From positions 5,084,001 to 5,148,000 of the forward strand of contig NZ_CP073347.1 in the NCBI RefSeq assembly GCF_024397915.1: DNA of 64,000 nt. The letters are read 5' to 3'. The position numbers and the translations under genes are program-made. The DNA comes from Marinobacterium rhizophilum (GTDB lineage Bacteria > Pseudomonadota > Gammaproteobacteria > Pseudomonadales > Balneatricaceae). The notes beneath the pieces were generated by a model that made no database searches, was not told the origin of the DNA, and saw nothing but the letters and a program-made list of their open reading frames with translations. This document shows positions 59,357 to 64,000 of this stretch, piece by piece (position 1 is the first letter of the stretch; every line of letters begins with the position of its first letter).

Positions 59357-61048
59357 TCATGTTTCGCACTCAGCGGTCGGGCTCGCCTGCCAGCGTACAT
59401 GGCACAAGGCTACATCAATCCCGCGGGACAGACAGAATTCGAGCCAGCGACGCTGATGGTCCTGCAGGCGATCCCCCGGGCCTTTTACCTCGACAAGACG
59501 GTAGCGGCTGGACGCTGGCCAAAACTGGATCAGGTCGGGCAAGCCTGAGCGATGGGCCCGCAGGTCTGCCAGCAGCCGTTCGAAGCAGGCCTGCAGGTCC
59601 TGCGCCGGGATGCAGCCCAGTGCCAGGTCCAGCAGTTCGCGGGTCAGGGTCGGCCAGTGAATAAAAGGGCAGGCGATTCCCTGCTTCTGCTCCCACCGTT
59701 GGTAAATGCATTCCCGGTAGTCGTCCCTGCCCAGCGTGGCCAGGCAGTCGTCGAACAGGGTCTGGCGTCTGGCGATAAAATCGTCGCGATCCAGGTCCGC
59801 CGGTGCCGCATGGAAGGGGTGGAAAAAGGCGCCGGGCAGCGGAGCATAGAGCGCCGGCCAGCACAGCAGTGCAAAGAGTCCATTCAGCAGCCTGTTCTCG
59901 ACATAGCGCACGGGGGCATCGGCCCTTGATAAATGTGCCACAACGGCCATTTCCACCGAGTCCTGCCGAGGCAGCACCAGTTCAATCTCGGGGATCGCCG
60001 CTGGCCTTGGCAGGCGCTCAAGCGTCTTGCCAAGGCGCCGTCCCAGGCGCTGGCGAATCCGCACCAGGCCCAGCTGTTCAGCGGCGTTGGCGGGGGCTTT
60101 CAGGGCGTCGCTGACCAGGCAAAAAACCTGTTCCGCTTCGCCCTGTTGTTCTTCCAGTCTCAGACGCCGTAACCGGGCCTCGCGGTGGGTACTCAGGCGG
60201 TAGGCCTGTCGTGCCAGTGTCGAGTCGCCGGCGCGCTCGGCCATGCGGCCAAGACTGAACAGCAGGCGCGCGCGACGCGATTCCAGCCAGGGGGAGGGGG
60301 CCTGCGACCGAGATATATCGGGCCAGACAGCGGCCGGGGCTTCACCTGCGTCCAGCCGGTCTCTGCAGGCCTGCATCTGCAGATAGCTGTCGACTTCACT
60401 GCGATGCTGAAAGGCTCGCGACTGGGGAAGCAAGGACAGTTTTTCATAGCGCTGGTGGCCGAGCTCGGCCAGCACGAATTCGGACCAGTCCTGGTGCAGG
60501 TTGCCGAAAAACATCAGCTGCAGCCGCTGGAACAGGGGGCCAGAGCGCAGTGCGACGACGGTATCCGCGATCCCGGGACACCAGTGCGCCAGCGGGGCGG
60601 GTTGCGGCGATGCCTCAGCCAGGGACTGCAGCATGGCCTGTTTGGTGGCATTGCGTTTCAGGCCGGCCTGCGCCAACGGAGCCTGCAACGACCGAACCAG
60701 CTCGGCCCGGGTGAGCAGGGCAAACAACTGTGCCAGCGACAGGGTCGGTTGAGGATCGACCCAGCCCTGGCTGACAAGGGGTTGCAGTGCCACTGTCGTC
60801 GGGCCGATCTCAGTGTAGGAGAGTTTGGAGGCGCGAAACTGATCCCCCTTGCGCATCACCATGCGCACCAGCAGTGCCTGGGACCCTTCGGGCAGGGCCT
60901 CGAATTGCGCCAGTCGCACAGCTTCCTGCGGCGTCAACAGGTCGGCATGGTGTCCGGCTACCCAGCGCAGGACGCTGCGAAAGTTTTGCAGGTAGTAACG
61001 CGGATTGTCGAGACTGGCCGTTGCCGGCCGGTCGGGCATCGTTTTCAA
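59357..61048 (-). CDS. FAN1-like protein with VRR-NUC nuclease domain
   Basis: This 563-residue protein contains a C-terminal VRR-NUC domain (about 480-550: HRSGLPDLIQFWPASSRYRL, then VEVKGPGDRLQDHQRRWLEF). The PD-(D/E)XK residues D, E-V-K and Q are in place. A helical N-terminal region (LVRMVMRKGDQFRASKLSY) is typical of bacterial FAN1 homologues. A role in repair of cross-linked or flapped DNA is inferred from the family. A TTG start at 61048 has AAGGA upstream; an ATG three codons later is also possible. Confidence 0.87.
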   Translation of the reverse strand: MKTMPDRPATASLDNPRYYLQNFRSVLRWVAGHHADLLTPQEAVRLAQFEALPEGSQALLVRMVMRKGDQFRASKLSYTEIGPTTVALQPLVSQGWVDPQPTLSLAQLFALLTRAELVRSLQAPLAQAGLKRNATKQAMLQSLAEASPQPAPLAHWCPGIADTVVALRSGPLFQRLQLMFFGNLHQDWSEFVLAELGHQRYEKLSLLPQSRAFQHRSEVDSYLQMQACRDRLDAGEAPAAVWPDISRSQAPSPWLESRRARLLFSLGRMAERAGDSTLARQAYRLSTHREARLRRLRLEEQQGEAEQVFCLVSDALKAPANAAEQLGLVRIRQRLGRRLGKTLERLPRPAAIPEIELVLPRQDSVEMAVVAHLSRADAPVRYVENRLLNGLFALLCWPALYAPLPGAFFHPFHAAPADLDRDDFIARRQTLFDDCLATLGRDDYRECIYQRWEQKQGIACPFIHWPTLTRELLDLALGCIPAQDLQACFERLLADLRAHRSGLPDLIQFWPASSRYRLVEVKGPGDRLQDHQRRWLEFCLSRGIDVALCHVRWQASPTAECET

Positions 61049-61375
61049 GCGGTTGTCCTTCTTTCGTGCCGGCTATCCGTGATCTGGAAACTCGATAAGG
61101 CATTTATCCTGCAGAGCAGGACGGCTTTGTGCTGCCTGCTGCTATTGTGCAAGCTGTGCAGCGAATATCGACCCCACCGTGGCTATCCGTCATATTTAAC
61201 ACAGCCAGGCTGGAAGGGATTACTCTATAAAGGTTTCTCGCAAAGAACATTCAGCGCTGCTGATCCGCAAGCCCCTGGCCTGATCTGGATCAAGGCATTG
61301 CATCGGTTTGTCGCCCAAACTGGGCTGGCGCAGCGGTAACGGCTGTTGTTAACCATAATGCCTGGCGGAGATAAC
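61049..61375. other. Intergenic between VRR-NUC gene and permease
   Basis: No gene or RNA is recognised. Promoters for both divergent genes must be here but none stands out. Confidence 0.4.
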
Positions 61376-62362
61376 ATGCTGGAAATTTTCACTTACCTGG
61401 CCGATGTGCTGGTTTACGATCTGGCCGGGCTGGATCCGTCGTTAAAAGTTGCTGATGCGCTGCATTTCTTTATTGAAGACACCACCAAGATATTCGCCCT
61501 GTTGCTGGTGATGATCTATCTGATAGCCCTGATACGTGCCTCGCTCAGGGTTGAGCGGATTCGCCAGTGGCTGAGTGGACGCAACCGTGCCACGGGCTAC
61601 CTGCTGGGGTCGGTGTCGGGGGCTGTCACTCCCTTTTGTTCCTGCTCAAGTATCCCTGTTTTCCTGGGTTTCACATCCGCCGGGATTCCCATTGGTATCA
61701 CCATGTCCTTTTTGCTGACGTCCCCGCTGATCAATGAAGTGGCGATTGTGCTGCTGGGCAGTTTGCTGGGGTGGAAGTTTACCCTGATGTATGTCGTGGT
61801 CGGTATGTCTGTTGGCATTCTGGGCGGTGCGGTGCTTGACCTGATCCGGGCTGAACGCCTGTTGCAGCCTTTTGCGGCCAAGGCCTATATCGATGCCGCC
61901 CAGGCGGGGGTAACGGCTGAGCCTTTACGCCTGACGCTGGCCGAGCGGCACCGATTTGCCGTGGATGAGTTGCATGATATTTTCAGCCGGGTGTGGAAAT
62001 GGGTTCTGATCGGTGTGGGGCTGGGGGCGGCGTTGCATGGCTTTGTACCGGAGGGCTGGTTTGAGCAGCACCTTGGGCAAGGGCAGTGGTGGTCTGTACC
62101 GGCGGCGGTACTGCTGGGTATTCCCCTGTACTCCAACGCAACGGGCATCATTCCGGTTATCGAGAGCCTGATCAGCAAGGGGCTGCCGATTGGTACCACG
62201 CTGGCGTTTTGCATGAATACGGTCGCGGCCAGTTTTCCGGAATTCATATTACTCAAGCAGGTTATGCAGTGGCGCCTGCTGGCAATGCTCTTCTGGCTGT
62301 TGCTGGTGGCTTTCACGCTGGTGGGCTGGATCTTTAACCTGCTGGCCCCCTTTATTCTCTAG
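61376..62362 (+). CDS. Permease (YraQ/ArsP-like, DUF318)
   Basis: This 328-residue inner-membrane protein has about eight hydrophobic helices. The motif VTPFCSCSSIPVFLGFTSAGIP and a second related motif GIPLYSNATGIIPVIESL are typical of the YraQ/ArsP permease family. Members export arsenicals or other small compounds; the substrate here is not given by sequence. GGAG precedes ATG 61376. A thioredoxin-like gene follows 16 bp later, a common pairing for this family. Confidence 0.85.
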   Translation: MLEIFTYLADVLVYDLAGLDPSLKVADALHFFIEDTTKIFALLLVMIYLIALIRASLRVERIRQWLSGRNRATGYLLGSVSGAVTPFCSCSSIPVFLGFTSAGIPIGITMSFLLTSPLINEVAIVLLGSLLGWKFTLMYVVVGMSVGILGGAVLDLIRAERLLQPFAAKAYIDAAQAGVTAEPLRLTLAERHRFAVDELHDIFSRVWKWVLIGVGLGAALHGFVPEGWFEQHLGQGQWWSVPAAVLLGIPLYSNATGIIPVIESLISKGLPIGTTLAFCMNTVAASFPEFILLKQVMQWRLLAMLFWLLLVAFTLVGWIFNLLAPFIL

Positions 62363-62378
62363 ATACAGGAGAGCGTCG

Positions 62379-62615
62379 ATGAAAACATTCAAGGTACTGG
62401 GTTCGGGTTGCAGCAAATGTCAAAAGACGGCTGCCTTTATCGAACAGGTTGCGGCCGATATGGGTGTGGAGGTCCAGGTAGCCAAAGAAACCGATCCTGC
62501 TGTCATTATGCAGTATGGCGTTATGAGCACCCCCGCGGTTGTGGCCGATGAAACGCTGGTACACAGCGGCTCCATCCCCCTGCGTGGCGCGATTGAAGGC
62601 TGGCTGGCGGCCTGA
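62379..62615 (+). CDS. Thioredoxin-like redox-active protein (CxxC)
   Basis: This 78-residue protein has a glutaredoxin-like fold, with CSKC at about residues 11-14 and the cis-Pro segment MSTPAVVAD. It matches small archaeal/bacterial redox-disulfide proteins often encoded next to YraQ-type permeases. It is probably co-transcribed with the permease. Confidence 0.87.
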   Translation: MKTFKVLGSGCSKCQKTAAFIEQVAADMGVEVQVAKETDPAVIMQYGVMSTPAVVADETLVHSGSIPLRGAIEGWLAA

Positions 62616-62636
62616 TCAGGCTACCGTGCCTGAACC

Positions 62637-63581
62637 TCATGAGGGTCGGCGGCCACGGTTCAGCTCGGCGTTGACCAGGGCGCGCAGGCGGTTGGCGATG
62701 GGGGAGAGCTGGCGGCCTTTTACGAGCATGAGGTAATAGGGCGTCAGCACGATGGGCCGCCTGACCGGCAGCACGGCGAGTTTGGCGCCGACGCGGTTGC
62801 CGATCAGCAGCTCCGAGACTTCACTTGCCAGCGGTGCAATGGCGGAGGTCGACACCAGCACGGCGATCATCGCCAGCAGGGAGGTGGTGTTGATGATGTT
62901 GCTGGGAGGCTGCGTCCTGGCCTCCAGAAAGGCCGAGTCCACCGCTTCGCGAATCGGTGCGCGGTGGGTTTGCATGACCCATTCATAGTGCGTCAGATCC
63001 CCAATCAAGACTTCATTGGCCCGCGCCAGCGGGTGATCCTCCCGTACCAGCAGCTTCACCGTTTCGGTGCGTGCCGGCGTCAGCTCGAATTCACTGGCGT
63101 TAAAACCCTGTGGCAGCCGGGCCAGCACGAAGTCGTTCTTGCCGGATATCAGGTCGCGCACCAGTACCTCGCTGGCCTCCACGTTGACATGGATGTCGGC
63201 CCTGGGTGAGGTGGCCTTGAGCTGGTTGATGGCCGGAATCACAAATCCCACGGCGGCACCCGTCACGGCGCCCACGGTCGCGATGCCGCCTTCGCCACTT
63301 TTCAGTTCATCCAGGTCCCTGGACAAATCCCGCAGTTCCACTAGCAGATTGTGTGCCCGCTGCGCCAGCGCGCGGCCGATCAGTGTCGGCACCATGCCCT
63401 TGGCGTGGCGCTCGAACAGCCGGGCGTCCAGGTGCTGTTCCACGTCGGCCAGCAAGCGAGATGCCGCCGGCTGGGTGATGGCCAGCTCATCGGCGGCCAG
63501 TCGAATCTGGCCGTGTTCGGCGATGGCGCTGATCAGGCGCAGCTGGTTGATCTTGAGATTTTTGGCACGTCCGAGTTCCAT
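62637..63581 (-). CDS. LysR-family regulator (GbpR-like)
   Basis: This 314-residue LysR protein has an N-terminal helix-turn-helix (LKINQLRLISAIAEHGQIRLAADE). Its ligand domain resembles regulators of sugar-binding protein genes (GbpR type). It is divergent from a chvE-like gene, the arrangement known for gbpR-chvE. GAGG precedes the ATG. It probably controls chvE in response to a sugar. Confidence 0.85.
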   Translation of the reverse strand: MELGRAKNLKINQLRLISAIAEHGQIRLAADELAITQPAASRLLADVEQHLDARLFERHAKGMVPTLIGRALAQRAHNLLVELRDLSRDLDELKSGEGGIATVGAVTGAAVGFVIPAINQLKATSPRADIHVNVEASEVLVRDLISGKNDFVLARLPQGFNASEFELTPARTETVKLLVREDHPLARANEVLIGDLTHYEWVMQTHRAPIREAVDSAFLEARTQPPSNIINTTSLLAMIAVLVSTSAIAPLASEVSELLIGNRVGAKLAVLPVRRPIVLTPYYLMLVKGRQLSPIANRLRALVNAELNRGRRPS

Positions 63582-63592
63582 AAAACAAACCT

Positions 63593-63610
63593 CATACCAG
63601 TATTGGTATG
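63593..63610. promoter_or_regulatory. LysR-type operator between gbpR-like and chvE-like genes
   Basis: CATACCAGTATTGGTATG is a perfect 6-bp inverted repeat with the ATACC/GGTAT pattern of LysR sites. It lies 12 bp from the regulator start. Confidence 0.65.
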
Positions 63611-63742
63611 TATTCTTACAAATAATGAATTTGATTGATATGCATAACGCGAACTATCTTGGAGAGGCTCAATCAGTAATAAAAATAATCTGTGCACCGG
63701 ATCTCGGTTAAGGCTGGGACGGGCGCAAACCTGGAGAAGCTG

Positions 63743-64000
63743 ATGAAACAATTCAAGAAGCTCATGGCAACCGTTGCGATTGGAACTGCCATGCTGTCTG
63801 GCGCCGCTTTCGCTGCAGAGGGTTATGTCGGGATTTCCATGCCGACCAAGTCTTCGGCGCGCTGGATCTCGGATGGCGACTCCATGATCAGCCAGCTCGA
63901 GGCCGCAGGCTTCAAGGCCGATCTGCAGTATGCCGAGGATGATATTCCCAACCAGCTGGCCCAGATTGAGAACATGATCGTGAAAGGGGTCGATGTGCTG
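63743..64000 (+). CDS. chvE: ChvE-like sugar ABC transporter substrate-binding protein (truncated by window end)
   Basis: Only the first 86 codons are in the window. A signal peptide ([20 protein letters not shown], then AAFA) is followed by [40 protein letters not shown] and [17 protein letters not shown], typical of ChvE multiple-monosaccharide binding proteins. GGAGAAG precedes the ATG. It is divergent from the GbpR-like gene; the ABC components probably lie beyond the window. Confidence 0.85.
   Translation, partial: MKQFKKLMATVAIGTAMLSGAAFAAEGYVGISMPTKSSARWISDGDSMISQLEAAGFKADLQYAEDDIPNQLAQIENMIVKGVDVL

Overview
The window looks like chromosomal DNA of a gammaproteobacterium. The evidence is the rrn operon with tRNA-Ile and tRNA-Ala in the spacer, rsuA, hemH, rmuC, pntAB, an OprD-type porin and rlmF. 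A marine or environmental Pseudomonadales/Oceanospirillales-type host is my inference from gene content, not a measured placement.

Layout. Positions 1-4490 hold the 3' part of an rRNA operon: tRNA-Ile, several tRNA-Ile-like degenerate copies, tRNA-Ala, 23S, 5S, and then broken 5S copies and a duplicated palindrome. Positions 4500-13978 carry a GAF-EAL phosphodiesterase, rlmF, a CLCA_X-type protein, and a J-motif protein paired with a SWIM/SNF2 helicase. Positions 14345-33128 form one coherent signalling and pilus island. It has a PhnD-like periplasmic binding protein, a hybrid histidine kinase with REC and Hpt, a sigma54-dependent response regulator, a REC-(degenerate GGDEF)-EAL phosphodiesterase, a small pilin-like protein, a CpaB-like protein, an OmpA-type lipoprotein, a secretin, a TPR lipoprotein, TadA/CpaF, TadB, TadC and a large pilin-like protein. 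Fragments of related MFS-transporter 3' ends flank the island on both sides.

Three transcription units of the island (the phosphodiesterase, pilin-cpaB, and ompA-secretin-tad) each have a good -24/-12 sigma54 promoter. Each is preceded by the same 15-bp site (TTGCAATTTGCGAAA), which is probably bound by the island's own NtrC-type regulator. A structured ~190-bp element occurs three times, once after the phosphodiesterase gene and twice after cpaB. The regulatory logic I infer is: periplasmic ligand, then kinase phosphorelay, then sigma54 regulator, then pilus assembly plus c-di-GMP turnover. No prepilin peptidase, TadZ, or TadE/F/G is present in the window.

Positions 33766-38988 are an aromatic-acid module: benzoylformate decarboxylase, an orphan TRAP binding protein, an aldehyde dehydrogenase and a divergent LysR. 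Positions 39140-50307 are rmuC, pntAB, rsuA and a DUF2760-Hsp70-Hsp70 operon. Positions 50459-53462 carry an orphan eCIS-core (DUF4157) protein with small neighbours. After that come an OprD-type porin, telomere-like short repeats, an alpha/beta hydrolase, a Trp-rich small protein, and hemH. hemH is followed by six tandem extra copies of its own 3' end. The window ends with a FAN1-like VRR-NUC protein, a permease with a thioredoxin-like partner, and a LysR gene divergent from a truncated chvE-like gene.

A recurring oddity is the partial duplication of gene ends: the 5S 3' end, the hemH 3' end, the MFS 3' end and tRNA-Ile.
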